This document shows positions 1 through 11,400 of a stretch of 64,000 nt of DNA, in pieces. Positions within the stretch are counted from its first letter, which is position 1. Every line of letters starts with the position of its first letter. Origin of the DNA: Cinclus cinclus (Eukaryota > Chordata > Aves > Passeriformes > Cinclidae); contig NC_085046.1 of NCBI RefSeq assembly GCF_963662255.1, positions 98,287,324 to 98,351,323 on the forward strand, given 5' to 3'. Position numbers and translations under genes: made by a program. The notes under the pieces were generated by a model. The model had not been told where the DNA came from. It ran no database searches and saw nothing but the letters and a program-made list of their open reading frames with translations.

Positions 1-975
1 GGTGACATACCAGCAAATAGGTACAGGTGACATGGTAGTGAGTGTCTCCAACGGGCCACCTGAACAGCAAGAACAAGTTGATGAAGCCTTCCAGAATGTG
101 TGCTTATGTTACAAAACAGGGAAGAGTGATTGATAGGCCAGAGGGTTGTGCTGCCCTCAAGGGAGACCTTATCAGGCTAGAGAAAGGAGCTGACAGGGAA
201 ATTTTCAAGGGAAGATGCAGATTTCTGCAGCTGGGGAGGAGCAATTCCATGCACCAGTATATGTGCTGGGAATCACCCAGCTGGAAAGCAACTTTGCAGA
301 AAAGGACCTGGGCATATTGATAGACACGAAGCTGAACATGAGCTGCTACCATACCTTTGTAATAGAGAAGGCTAAGCGTATCATGGGATGCTTTCAGAGA
401 CATGCTGCCAGTAGGTCGAGAAAGGTGATTCTTCACCTCTGCTTAGCATTTGTGAGGCCACACCCAAGAGCCTTCCACAGTTGTGGGGTCCTCAGTGCAC
501 AAGAGACTTGGACATACTGGAGAGACTCTGGCAAAAGGCCACAAAGACCATGAAGGGACTGATGTATCTCTCTTATGGGGAAAGACTGAGAAAAGTGAGG
601 CTGTTCAGCCTGGAGATGAGAAATCTCAGGGGGAATCTCATTAATGTACATAAATATCTGAAGGAAAGAAGACAGACCCAGGTTCTTTTCAGCGTGCTCA
701 GTAACAGGACCAGAGCTCGTGGGTGCACACTGAAACACAGGAGGCTCCCTCTGAGCAGCAGCAAACACTTTTACAATGTAAGGGTGACCAAGGCCTGGCA
801 CAGATCGTACAGGAAAGTTGTGGAGTATCTGTCCTTGGAGACATTTAAAATCCAGATGGACATATTCCAGGGAAACCAGCTCTGGGTGAGCCTGCTTTAG
901 CAGGGAGATTGGATCAAATGATCTCCAGATACCCTTTCCATTCTTGATCATTCTGGGGTTTTCTGATTGTATGAT
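1..975 (+). mobile_element. CR1 LINE, 5'-truncated by window edge, internally deleted
   Basis: A decayed copy of the avian non-LTR retrotransposon CR1. Positions about 50-96 match the endonuclease segment also present at 56034-56086 (both read accacctg..caggaagaacaagt). From about 128 the sequence jumps to the late reverse-transcriptase region, so roughly 1.1 kb present in the 56-58 kb copy is missing. The rest runs through the C-terminal part of ORF2 to a degenerate CR1 3' end at 945-975, where the usual 8-bp tail repeat is mutated to ttctgattgtatgat. The 3' part shares its type with the 55915-58041 copy: both contain acactgaaacacaggagg. The element probably continues to the left of the window. 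It cannot be active. Confidence 0.9.
215..900 (+). pseudogene. CR1 ORF2 C-terminal reverse transcriptase relic
   Basis: Two overlapping open frames carry the end of the CR1 polyprotein. The first (215-553) contains GITQLESNFAEKDLGILID, the conserved stretch after the polymerase core. The second (481-900) contains LDILERLWQKATKTMKGL and LKHRRLPLSSSKHF and ends at a stop at 898-900, close to the family's usual stop. A frameshift between about 465 and 490 separates them. The catalytic FADD box is absent, because it lies in the deleted segment. This is a dead relic, not a host gene. Confidence 0.85.
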
Positions 976-3900
976 CACTACAGACAGGCTTAAATCCTTC
1001 AGTGAACCTAACCTCTTATTAAAATACGTATCAGTCAATTGTTAGTCTGGGAGCAATCAGAAAATAAAGTATGACATCTTATTAACAACACACACATGAG
1101 AAAATACTGAACAGATTGTAGTATTTGATAAGCCAGCCATTTATATAGAATTACTATATTACTTCAAGGTGATAATATAACAAAAATAAAGTGCGTAAAA
1201 TATACTCTCACCCACCCTGTTCACTCTGTGAAATACATAATTCCTTAACTTCCCTTAACTGTTGATAAATGAGCTTCAAAAATATCTTTTAGAGTTCTTT
1301 TATTTGATGTGAAAATTGGTGAGTGATAATATAAAATTTGCATTTAAGGGTACTGAATATTTAAATTAATGAAAAATCAGTCATTTTATAATATATGGAT
1401 ACAATATTTTCTTGATTTTTTATAATTTTAACAAGACTTTTATAACTGTCACTTTTTTGGTTTATTTTTGTTTTTTGGGTTTTTTTTGTTTGTTTTTTTT
1501 TTTTTTTGTTTCATACACGATCTTATTTATGGACTAGGAACTCAGCATCCAAGGCATTTTGCAAACTTACATCAAAAACTCCCAGATACCTTAAATTCTT
1601 TTTCTTGTATTTGCTCTTGTTTGAAGTTCCATATTATGCCAGTTTAGAAATATACATACTCAGGATTTTCTCATTAGTTATTTTTATTGTCATCATCTCT
1701 GGTAACCTAGAAATTGGATTAAAGTCTGCAGAGAGTTTTGCTTCACCTTTCTTAGTTCACTGTGTGTTTTGGCTGACTGGTATTTTTATCTGCATCAAAG
1801 GGAGAGAAAAAGAAGAAATATGTTCTTACTGCTTCCATATAACTCATGCATAAGGAAAGGAAATACTTGAATAACAAGCATTCACAGCATCCCATTCTTC
1901 CACTGAATTGTTACTGATGCCTCCCCAAAGACTCTTCAGTGTGGTCTGATTTAAAATGTTCTTTGAAGCAGCTTCAAGCTTGTCTTGAACTAATTATCAA
2001 ATAACAACACACTACCATACTTGACAAGTTGCACCATTTCTAAGTAAACTAAGTCTCATTCTCCTGTTTTGTTTTGCATTTTGATGGTAAAAGTAATCCT
2101 GACCCTAAGGTCAGGAATAAATCTCATGTCTGACAGCCTGCTGAAACAGCTTCTGGAAAGACACCCAGTCATTTATCATCTTCATAATTGATAATATCTG
2201 CTGTGAAACAATATCAATTAAAAGCAAGGAAATAAAATAGTGTGGTCAGAAAGCCTTTGAGCATTTCAGTGCAATTAAGAAATTAGGGGGGAAATATAAA
2301 TACTAAGGGAAAGTCTGTGCTTAGACAAAGGTGAATTGCAGCCTTGTAAAATGTAAAGACCTGTTTAGCACTGATGAGAGTCTGATTAGCATGCCTGTTG
2401 GTTTTATTGGGGTTGCTACATGAAGTAAAGCTTTACTCAGGAAGAATGAAGGTTGATAGTAATACACAGCCAGTAAGGGTTGCAAAAAACATATTACTTG
2501 TGCCTCACTCTCTCTGCTGTATGATCACATGCTTCATAGATCCTCCTTTTGGATAATCTTACAGGATTTATCTTGTGGGATTTGACAGGAATATACTTTA
2601 TACTTTTCTTCCTTAAGTTACTTTCTATTTTGTTTGCAAATGGCAGAATAATTCCATCTCCTGTAAAGAAGCCCCTTTTTCCATTAAGTTATTCACTTCA
2701 CTTATTATTTGACTAATATAAGGTTTATTCTCAGACTTTGAGGTCTGGGATTTCAAGTACCAGATTCTGGGACACTAGAAATAATTGCAGGCCAATTCAA
2801 ATTTTTACTCCAATCAAACACATGAAACTGTGTCATAGGTACTTAAAATAAAAATACTGAGGCTGATTTTGATGCAGTTCAAGCACTCAAATGCATTTTA
2901 ATCTTTACTTTCTCTTTCACAGTACATACTATATGGAAGTATAAAATGTCATTTAAACATTTGTCTCTCAAAACTTGTTCTCTATGTGAAAGTTACTGGA
3001 TTTCTCACTTAATTTTTCATTGTTTAAATGAATATAAGATAACATTAAAACATATGAAAGTTTTAAAAGTTCCTAGCATGCTTACGGTGCTGAGTCAGAC
3101 CATATTGATCTAGGGCTTGCAGAACAGGGCGAAGAGATGATCCCAACTACTTTCAACACAGGAGAATATTAAAAATTTTAAATAACATAAATGAAAATTC
3201 ATCTTTTCTAGGCTTGTGCTTCCATTGCTGCTGAAGAAACATTACCAGAAAGTGGACAGAGTGTTGCTTTATCTGTTTGCTTTAATAAAATGTATCTGTG
3301 AGATTGCATTTCCCTAATTCTCACAGCTGGCATTGAAATGGATTTAGCTAGCTAGCTGGAGATTTAAAAGTAGCCTTTCAAGTTCACCTTTAAGAAGCTA
3401 TATTAGCTTTGCCTACTAGCCTGTTTAGTAATGCAGCATACAGCATACCTGGCTTTAGACAGGACTGGAGATCAAATCTAACCTTATAAATCTCCCAGTT
3501 CATGACTACAGGAAGCTGTCAAAAACGAGATGTTGTTTCATTCTCTAGGGGCTGGTGTACTGCTCTGGATCTCTCTTAAGTGCCCTCTAGCCGTTGATCA
3601 CCAAAATGTGTAATAGCCTTGGGAAGGACTAACACTACCCTTTTGACCCGAGAGGTAATATTTTGATAGGGCTTGACCTTAATAAGACTGCCAGCATAAA
3701 AGCCTAACAGTAAGAGCAAAGGAAAACCTTTTCTGAATAGCAAATAGCTCAAGAAAACATTTTCTGCACACTCCATAAATTATTACATTTACCTCTGGCA
3801 AGTACATTTAGAGAAAATCGTGTTCTGAATCACATTTTGGAGCACTCAGATTGAACACCAGTTTCTAACCCAAAAAGACTAACTTTCAAACAAATGCTGG

Positions 3901-4088
3901 GTAAAATTCTATCACTTTAACTCAATTTATTCTTTATTTGACCAACAAATCCTACTGAATAATAACATCTGGATTTCTTCCCCTTTCTCATTTAGCCTTT
4001 TACATTTATTCTATTGTTTAACTAATTTCATCCAATTTAGGTCAAAGGATAAGGATTTCAGATGTCTTAGGATGACAGAGTGTAGAGA
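976..4088. other. AT-rich non-coding stretch, nothing recognised
   Basis: About 3.1 kb with no recognisable gene or repeat family apart from the T-rich tract at 1453-1511. An open frame at 1506-1853 (115 codons) encodes a T-codon-driven hydrophobic string. It has no recognisable domain and starts at the end of the poly-T tract, so I treat it as chance. Confidence 0.6.
1453..1511. repeat. T-rich low-complexity tract
   Basis: Nearly pure T with scattered G (ttttttgg, tttgtttg), ending in a long T run across 1493-1507. It could be a simple repeat or, read on the minus strand, the A-rich tail of an old insertion. No target-site duplication was seen. Confidence 0.8.
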
Positions 4089-4119
4089 GGGAATTGGGGG
4101 GAGGAGGTGGGAAGGGGGG
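4089..4119 (+). other. G-quadruplex-capable G-rich tract
   Basis: Four runs of three or more G on the + strand (4089-4091, 4096-4101, 4109-4111, 4114-4119) are separated by loops of 4, 7 and 2 bases. This fits the usual intramolecular quadruplex pattern. It lies in otherwise AT-rich DNA with no gene nearby, so any function is unknown. Confidence 0.6.
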
Positions 4120-5345
4120 TGCATCATATTAAAAGAGAATAACCCTCGTTAGGTTTTCTGACAAGATTCTGAATCAGTATTTGTAACCCTTGACCGTTTT
4201 TAACCTCATTTGACCACTGTAAATATAATTTGACAAATCACTTTCTTCTTCCAGTCCCTCTACAGCCATGTGTCACAGGTGATATATTCTTTCCTTTGAG
4301 CTTTACCACTAATATGGTTCCCTGCAGTACCTTGTGGGGAAAGCGGTGTCATTTGGGCCACTGGGTCCATAATGAGCTTAATTTCTGCAGGATGCCAGAG
4401 AAGTTAAATGGTTTACATAGTGTGAAGAAACAATTAAGCTGCCTAGAAGCTACCTGATGCATAGCAAAATAATAGGCAAGAGGGAGACAGAAGCTTCAAA
4501 ATGAGGTAGATTTGCTGTCCAGACAAGCAATGTGGAGTGGCTGAAGTGACGATGAAGGGCACATTGACACATAATTTCACTCTAACAAAACTTTTTCAAC
4601 AGTCATCTGCCATGCTGCTTCTTCAGTGCTGATTTTTTTTTCAATATCACTGTAGTTTAATAGCATTTGCATGTTTGTAAGTATTACTTCGTGCAGATTT
4701 ACTTCATTTTGTTCTGTAAACTAAATGCAGAATTCACTTTAGAAGGAAAAGTTCAAGGAAATTTATCATGCTTTGCAACCTGTGGAGAGTACAGCTTAAT
4801 AGTCTCTGTCCTTGAAAACAACTAAGCCACTTTCTGCAATTTTGGTTGCTGATTTAAGAGTAATATTTTCTTCTTTGACTAAAAGCTGTGATGCAAAAAC
4901 CACAAAGATGAGCTCCCATTACTTTGACAACTGCTGAGAGCATTCTTATGACTAAGTTCCACAAGAACTTATATAACTGGTAGAAGTGGAATCTAGATTT
5001 TGAAGAATTTCTACTTGTTAAAAATTCCAAAATTATTTTAGGAAGCTGAATATATTTTCTTCTCATGGAAAAAACAACACAGTGTGTAAATTGTTTATGG
5101 ATTACATTAAAGCTCGTAAATTAATTCTACTAATTTTTTTCATGTCAAAGAATATTCAGACCATGTCATGCATATTTACATGTGACCCTTCAGATAAGAA
5201 TTGTGTTTGTTCTGCTTATTGCTCATGAAAATTAGAAGCAAAAGAATGGTGAAATGTCTGCATAATCCTTTTGTGACTGAAGTGTAAATCTAGCTTTTCA
5301 GAATTTTTATTGATTCCAGTTCCATAATATGTGAGTGTTTCCCAG

Positions 5346-5360
5346 GCTAATTAGATTAGC
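5346..5360. promoter_or_regulatory. Inverted TAAT repeat, possible homeodomain site
   Basis: GCTAAT and its reverse complement ATTAGC flank a 3-base TAG spacer. The centre also forms CTAATTAG, the palindromic core bound by many paired-type homeodomain dimers. Such sites arise often by chance in AT-rich DNA, so this is only a candidate. Confidence 0.25.
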
Positions 5361-7860
5361 ATAGTAAGCTCCTAATGGAATCTTTAGCTCTGCTCGCTCA
5401 GTCATCTTGTGAAACTAATTGGGGAAGCTTTGTTTGTTTATGTTTTCAGGGAAAATGGTAGCTGTTATTTTGAATGTCATTCTAATTATGGTGGAAAAAT
5501 TTTGTCAGGATATATGGAGGTGTGAGCAGACTTTGAATCATTTTAGTCTTCCATGAAAATTCATTGTGCACCAAGATCTTTCTCCATCTACTATTCAATT
5601 GCCATAATTAAATCTCCCTTGTACTATGGTCTGAGTTCTCAACAGTGAAGATAGGATGATTCCTAATAAAGGAAAGAGGAAGAAAAGTTAGAAGCCTTTT
5701 GTAAGATAATTCCAAGCATAGAATCAGGCTTTGTTTTAACAGAGTCTTGAGACAGTAAGGAAACAATGCACAACTTCCCTTTTCTCATAATAGTGACTGC
5801 ATTCTAGAACATGGATCATTGTACAGACTTCCTCATTAGGCACAAAAAATATCTTGACATTAGAGTCATGAAAGAGGTTATTTATCAAATTGTTCAATAA
5901 GAAGAAAAAGTAATGAAACCTAGTTTCACATCTGTTTGTACACTTACAGTCCCAGTGCTTCATCATGAAATGTTCATCTGAGGAGAAATAGATCTGAAAG
6001 GTCCATTAGGACAGCAATCTGGCTACTACCAAATGGAAGATATGAGGCTGAGTTCTTTCTACTTTTTTTTTCCCTCATTAGATGTGCTAATTTCATTTTC
6101 TTATGCATACTTAACAAATTTTGTATTGTATACAATGCTCTTCTTGCTACACTTCAAAATATGGTTGAAAATAATGAAAGGGTTTACAAGTAGTTCTGGA
6201 GAAAACTGGTTGACAGAAAAAGACAAATGGGAATGGACAAAACTCATGCAAATAGATAACACAATTATCTATGGCTTATTTTCTTAAGAAATCACGCACA
6301 AAACCCCAAACTATTCCTATTCGAAGCTAATGCTATCCCATCCTCCAGCTTGATAACAAACCAACTATTGAAGCTCTGCATTTCTAATGAAAAGGAGCTA
6401 CCACTTCCAGTGGAAAGACATGATAACTGCTTTGGAGAGTTCCAACTTAAACTGTGTGTAAAACACCTGCTCCTCACAGAAGACTTTTGCCTGAAGCATA
6501 CTGGCAATTTGGTACAGATAATTCTACAGCTAGAATCACTGACATATAGGACACAGTCCATTAAAAAGAAAAAAATAAGATATTTTCAAGTGCTATGAAT
6601 ACTGCTCAAATGCAGATGGACAGCAAATGGAATAGCTTCCTGTTTCTCTAAAGCTGGTCAGTAAAAGGTGCTTCTACCTATACAGCATATTTGGAGGTGA
6701 TTGAGAAAATGGGTGCTATTATTTGATTTTACAATTCAGAGAACTAAAACTCTCAGAAATTACATGGTCTAGATAATGACCACCTGAAAAGTCACTGTCC
6801 TGCATGTCCTCCAGGAAGGACTGTGTGTTCAGCAACATAGGGAGACTAAATTCTGTAATATCATCTGATTATTTATATTAGTGAGGGGAAAAACTCTGCC
6901 CATTACCCTAGTAATCTTGTATGTATGGACTAAACAAGAAGGAACAAAGATAGCCTCTTCCCTGTGGGAAAGCTCAGAGTCAGCAGCTGTGGGAGTTTTG
7001 ACCACATCATAACAATAGGGAAAAAAAATCCAAAATCATCAGCTCCTGCCACACACCTGACCTCTGTAGAGCCCCGTAGAGATGACTCTGTCAGGTCTGA
7101 GAATACCCTGATAAACCAAATAGTAGCAAGAGATACAAGAGAGAAGTAGCAAAAGCCTATTTATTCCCTGGGATCAAGGATGTGTCTTTGCATATGCTCA
7201 GGCACGTGTATGCCTGCATGGCTAGAAGTCAGTGTGTAAAACCTCATATATGGATCTGAAAGCCACAAACATTGTGTAAGACGTCACTAGCCCTGATCAG
7301 TGATTCTGCCATATTTCCATTGCCCTTACCTGTCACTGTTGTGAATGATATTCATTTTATCTGTTATGTACTTAGATGTTCTGAGGAATTCCTTTTTCAG
7401 GTAGCATCTGCAGAGCTACAGCATTGACTCTGGAGACCGATCTTTTGTGTGCTGTAAGGAGCTGAGATAATGTGGCTTATTCAAGTTCTAAGAAAAGTCA
7501 ACAAGTAGCAGGCATCCCAAGGGCCAAAGAAGACTGAGGAAATTTTTATGACTAGAAAATCACTGACTCAACCATGTATGAGCCCAGAGGCAAATATTAA
7601 CTTCAGGGTTATAACTGACAGTGGGAGAGCTGTTTATAAATATGTATATATTCTTCCATGTATGTCTGTGCCAGTTTTTGCCTTTACAGAGATCCATCTA
7701 TAGGAACCATTAGAATTCAATATGGCTTTTGCTATCTGAAATATTTGGCACAAAGAACACAGTGATGCCACATCTCTTGATGCCATCTTATCTATAAGAA
7801 ACTTTAGAATTCCAAGAGGAATTTCTCCTTGTCATTACTACTACAAGAGAGGATGCTAGT

Positions 7861-7914
7861 TTGGGTTGTTTGGGGTTGTTGTTGCTGTTGTTTACTTTTG
7901 ATTTGTTTGTTTGT
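7861..7914. repeat. GT/GTT-rich low-complexity tract
   Basis: Irregular GTT and GTTT units (ttgttgttgctgttg, gtttgtttgtgt). Simple-sequence DNA with no coding or RNA signal. Confidence 0.7.
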
Positions 7915-8282
7915 GTCATAGAAATAGGTCAAATTGCAAACATTACCACCCCCTACAAATCTTCTTTCACTTGAGAATATATGAGGTCTTTATCAAATCA
8001 GGCTCATGTAACAGTTAACCATAAGAAGTTGTTTTGAAATAATCTGAGTGTTTAAATGAACTGAGACTATTGAGACCCTTTTTCAGTTATCTACTTTGTA
8101 TAAATATTCTTAATATGATAAATTATGGTTAGTAAATTCTTCAAGTAATGCTCAACCTTGAAGATTTCTCACTAGACCTGTCTGTGGAAGACTTAACTAC
8201 AGATAGAATTCTCTGAATCAGAAAAAGTCTATTGCAAAAGCTACAGAAAAAATCTCATCAAACAAACAAAGAAAAAATATGG

Positions 8283-8360
8283 TATGAAGGATCCTTCATA
8301 TAATATGAAGGATCTCAGCAGCCTAGAAGCAAAGATAGATCCTTCATCTCTCTTGAGATG
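8283..8360. repeat. Cluster of short palindromes around GGATCC
   Basis: A perfect 18-bp palindrome (TATGAAGGATCCTTCATA) spans 8283-8300. Its left arm recurs as TATGAAGGATCT at 8304-8315, and the opposite arm as AGATCCTTCAT at 8337-8347. A further inverted pair, CATCTC/GAGATG, spans 8345-8360. Several alternative hairpins or cruciforms are therefore possible within 80 bases. It may be a scar of local inverted duplication or part of an unidentified small element. Confidence 0.6.
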
Positions 8361-8784
8361 TTGAGATCAATCAGGCAAATGATTATGTGACAATATATAT
8401 CAAAAAGCAAGGGGACATCAGGAAGAACTAAGATGATCAAAGAACGCAAATGTTTCTGAGCACAGCTAAAGAGAATTCTGCAAGCTGTCTCATGCTTGCA
8501 AAAGGCAAAAATCCAATCTCAAGACATACAGACTAAAATTACACATGTAGTCATGGTGGTGTGTTATGAAGATATACTACCTATAAAGTGAGGTGAGACT
8601 GGGAGGTACCTAATGGCTTTAGCAGTCTTACAGAGTACCTAAATCATTACCCCTGGAAGGTGTTTATTTTCAGAGAGCCAGGAGAGGTTGCATAGAGGTG
8701 TCTGAGGATGATAGAAAAACTTGCAGTAAGTGGAGAGGAAAGGATGTAATTACACATTCATCCACTGTATAATTTCAGTGTGTG
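8361..8784. other. Unassigned sequence before the old CR1
   Basis: No gene recognised. The ancient CR1 that begins near 8785 may extend into this part, but the similarity is too weak for me to place its 5' limit. Confidence 0.4.
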
Positions 8785-9160
8785 TCAGCATCTTTGATAT
8801 TATGTGCAGTTCTGGTCCCTTCATCTCAAAAAGAATGCAGCAGAATAGGAAAAAGCTTAGAGACAGCAATGAAAAAAAAATAAAAGTTATGGAACAACCC
8901 CTGAACAAGCAGAGATTGAATAGGTTAAGTCTTCTTATCTACGCGAAGGAATGACTGAGGCCTGGTATAATGGGGCTGTATAAATATTGTGACTGGCATT
9001 GAGTCAGAAAAGAGAAAATAATTTTTCTTTGTGCCTTAGAAAAAGAAGTTAAGGCCATAGTGAAAACAAAAAGTGTTACTAATTTTTTTAAAAAATAAAA
9101 TATCCGCAGCACATCTAGGTAGAATTTTCTCAATTAGCCAAAGGATACTATAGATGATAA
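8785..9160 (+). mobile_element. Ancient CR1 LINE fragment
   Basis: Carries the late reverse-transcriptase region of an old CR1 lineage: tgtgcagttctggtccc, then caaaaagaatgcagcagaat, then a stretch ending in gaggcctggtataatggggc. A partial frame at 8730-8954 contains CSSGPFISKRMQQNRKKLRD, matching the usual order of this region. It is far more diverged than the other copies, and the tail after about 9050 fades into unalignable A/T-rich sequence. Both limits are approximate. Confidence 0.65.
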
Positions 9161-10192
9161 AAATTTTAGAAACAAAGACAACTTGATGCTTTGGATCAGG
9201 AAAGCCAAGAGCTACAGATTGCTGGACAAATAAACAGGAAAACTATTTTTCTTTATAAGCTTATTTTCCCCTTTTGCTCTTCTATGAACAACTGGTGCTG
9301 ATGAAAGCTGGAAACAGAGCTCTGTATTTTGCTCACTGGCTCCATGCAGCCACTCTTACCTGCTTGATCGGTTTGTACCCTTGCCTTTAGGTGATGAGAC
9401 CTCTGAATATCCTGCATCTAACAAATGTGTCAGAGCGGGTAAAGATGCAGTCATAAATGTATTACCTTTCTGGTCTCCCCAGAAAGGTAAGTTCAATAAT
9501 ATTGGAAAATGCAGTTATGTTTACTCATTTCTGACTTGACAATAAAATGATAATGCATCGTCCATAAAGTTCAATGAAATGCCAAAAGCAATAAAATCAT
9601 TTTAAAGGTGTATAAAGCCAAATTGTACTTCACTTTGTGGTCAGGATGATGCAGCAGAATGCAGCATGGAGGAGAAAAGCCTAGGGTTTTTTCCTATTAT
9701 TACTTCACACACCACTAAATACATATTTATCAAAGGTTTACCTCATGTTTTCTCTGCCAAGGATAAAGCATGCAGATGAAAAATATGTCATAGAAATTAC
9801 AAATGGGTGTATAGGCTATGGGGAAATGATGTATGTAATGAATTAAATCTGCAGATTAGATAGAGAATACTAATGAGTTTAAACAATATCAGATCAGGGT
9901 ACTCAGATTCACCAGAATCACTGAGCCAGAGCAGGTTGTGTTCTCTTATTCTTTCTCTCTCTCTTTCCTCTTCCTCTGCAGCCTGAACAGATTAATTGCT
10001 GGTTCAGTGCAAGGTTAATAATCACTACCAACTGCCAGATTCACTTAAGAGTTTACAGAAGAGTTATTAACAACACACTGATATTGCAGAGCTTGGGTCT
10101 TCTTAGAAGTCATCTCTGCCAGGAAAGAGAGAGATGAGACTCAGAGGGTATTTCATGCAGAAATGCGTCTACCACAGCAATTTACCTAGTTT
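9161..10192. other. AT-rich stretch with a splice-acceptor-like site
   Basis: No gene or repeat family is recognised in this kilobase. The only notable feature is the polypyrimidine tract ending in AG at 9981, listed separately. Confidence 0.5.
9941..9981 (+). other. Strong 3' splice-site-like polypyrimidine tract
   Basis: A 41-base tract is almost entirely C/T and ends in CTCTGCAG. It is followed 32 bases later by CAAG/GTTAAT, a weak donor-like site. The 32-base interval is open in one frame (PEQINCWFSA). This meets the minimal form of a cryptic exon, but no coding or expression evidence supports it. Confidence 0.25.
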
Positions 10193-10311
10193 ACAAAAAC
10201 AAACAAACAAACAAAAAGCCTAAACAACAACACCAGCAACAACAACAAAAAACCCACCCAAAACAAAGCAAAAACAAAACAAACGAAAAAAAAAAAAAAC
10301 AAAAAAACACT
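10193..10311. repeat. A-rich (AAAC)n-like simple repeat
   Basis: Mixed AAAC, AAC and poly-A units (caaacaaacaaac, caacaacaac, a long A run near 10287-10299). A low-complexity tract of the sort that grows from an A-rich tail or by slippage. No retroelement body was recognised on its 5' side. Confidence 0.8.
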
Positions 10312-10532
10312 GCCCAAAAATTCTGCCCCTTCGTTGTCCTTATGTAACTGAGTGCAAAATTAGGTTTAGAGACAAAGGGGACTGGAAGGGTGACATACAG
10401 ATTTCATTCTTTATTCTGAACTATTTTAGCAAGTTATTAATATCCTTAAATATTTCCATGAAGGTATTAATATTGAGTGGCTAATTTTTTTGAGGTACAT
10501 GAATTAGAAAAGTCATAGGATTCAAGCCACAG

Positions 10533-10534
<2 letters not shown>
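10312..10534. other. Spacer between two simple repeats
   Basis: About 220 bases of ordinary sequence with no recognised feature. Confidence 0.4.

Positions 10535-10577
<43 letters not shown>
10535..10577. repeat. (GT)21 microsatellite
   Basis: An uninterrupted GT dinucleotide repeat of about 21 units. The purity suggests it is still length-variable. It can adopt Z-DNA under supercoiling, and there is no nearby promoter to suggest a role. Confidence 0.95.
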
Positions 10578-10578
<1 letters not shown>

Positions 10579-10904
10579 ATTCAAATGGGGGGCAGAAGAG
10601 TAAGGGCTATTATGGACTATTGAACGAGAGAGAGTAGCACAGCAATAAATCAGGCATAAGATCCACTTTTTAATAGCAAAAAGAATAAAAAAGTCTTGCT
10701 TAGGAAATAATATAGCTCATCCTTTAAAATAATTAATTTAGGATCTGACAATTCCAAGGATAACTTCCTGCAGTGATTAAGACAGACCTGTGCTTCTTCC
10801 AGACACATATCAGGGAATCTGAAACAACTCTCTGGGGGGAAAAACAAACAAACAAAGACATAAACCTGATTGTCTCATGTACTCCTGGTTACAGCAACAA
10901 CTGC

Positions 10905-11400
10905 TGGGGTGTTGAAGGCTGGTACACCTTTGAATACTAGCACCTTGATTGGTTGTTGCAGTTTATTCAAGAACAAAGAGGACAAACACTCTTTAGCCTA
11001 CACTATAATTTTACATAACCACTTCTTTGTCTCTCATCGTGAAGGTGGCCACTGCAGTGGGTCGGTTGGGCAAAAAGTCATGTTGGTTCCTGCTGTTCCA
11101 TCACTCAGTGTTGCGTGTCTCAGGCATTAGTGGCCATGGCTGCAGCACTGGTCTCTGCTCATCTGTCCTGTCCTCAGGAGGTTACTCTGTTTCTAGGAGA
11201 CTATCTCCAGTCAGGAGCTTCATGTTTATGAAACCAATTCTGCTTTATGGGAACAGTCCAGTTGGACACCAGCTCTTCAGGCCCCTGAAAGCCTCACTCT
11301 TTTCACTTTGGTAGCCTATGTGCAGAAGGGTAACATATGATGATCCTTCAAATAGGTGATACTGCCTTGTGCCTCTGTATGATGTGGCACAATTTTTTTC
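10905..11400 (-). mobile_element. Possible old LTR, GC-richer block
   Basis: A block clearly richer in G and C than its surroundings. Read on the minus strand it has an AATAAA signal (10962-10967) shortly before a plausible LTR end in ..TTCAACA near 10910, as expected for the R-U5 end of a solo LTR. I cannot name the family and saw no TATA box at the right distance or target-site duplication. Overlapping open frames at 10870-11314 on + would then be antisense noise. Confidence 0.3.

Larger units (their letters stand above)
4120..8282. other. AT-rich non-coding stretch
   Basis: About 4.2 kb without a credible gene. Open frames here are at most 89 codons, lie on both strands and show no domain. 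Two small features are listed separately: an inverted repeat of homeodomain-type sites at 5346-5360 and a GT-rich tract at 7861-7914. I recognise no transposon. Confidence 0.6.

Noticed and set aside
433..1038. 201-codon minus-strand frame as a gene
   Set aside because: Antisense to the CR1 copy at 1-975; the peptide is the complement of the CR1 C-terminal region.
1506..1853. 115-codon frame with hydrophobic stretches as a membrane protein
   Set aside because: T-rich codons give hydrophobic residues by composition; it starts at a poly-T tract and has no domain or splice support.
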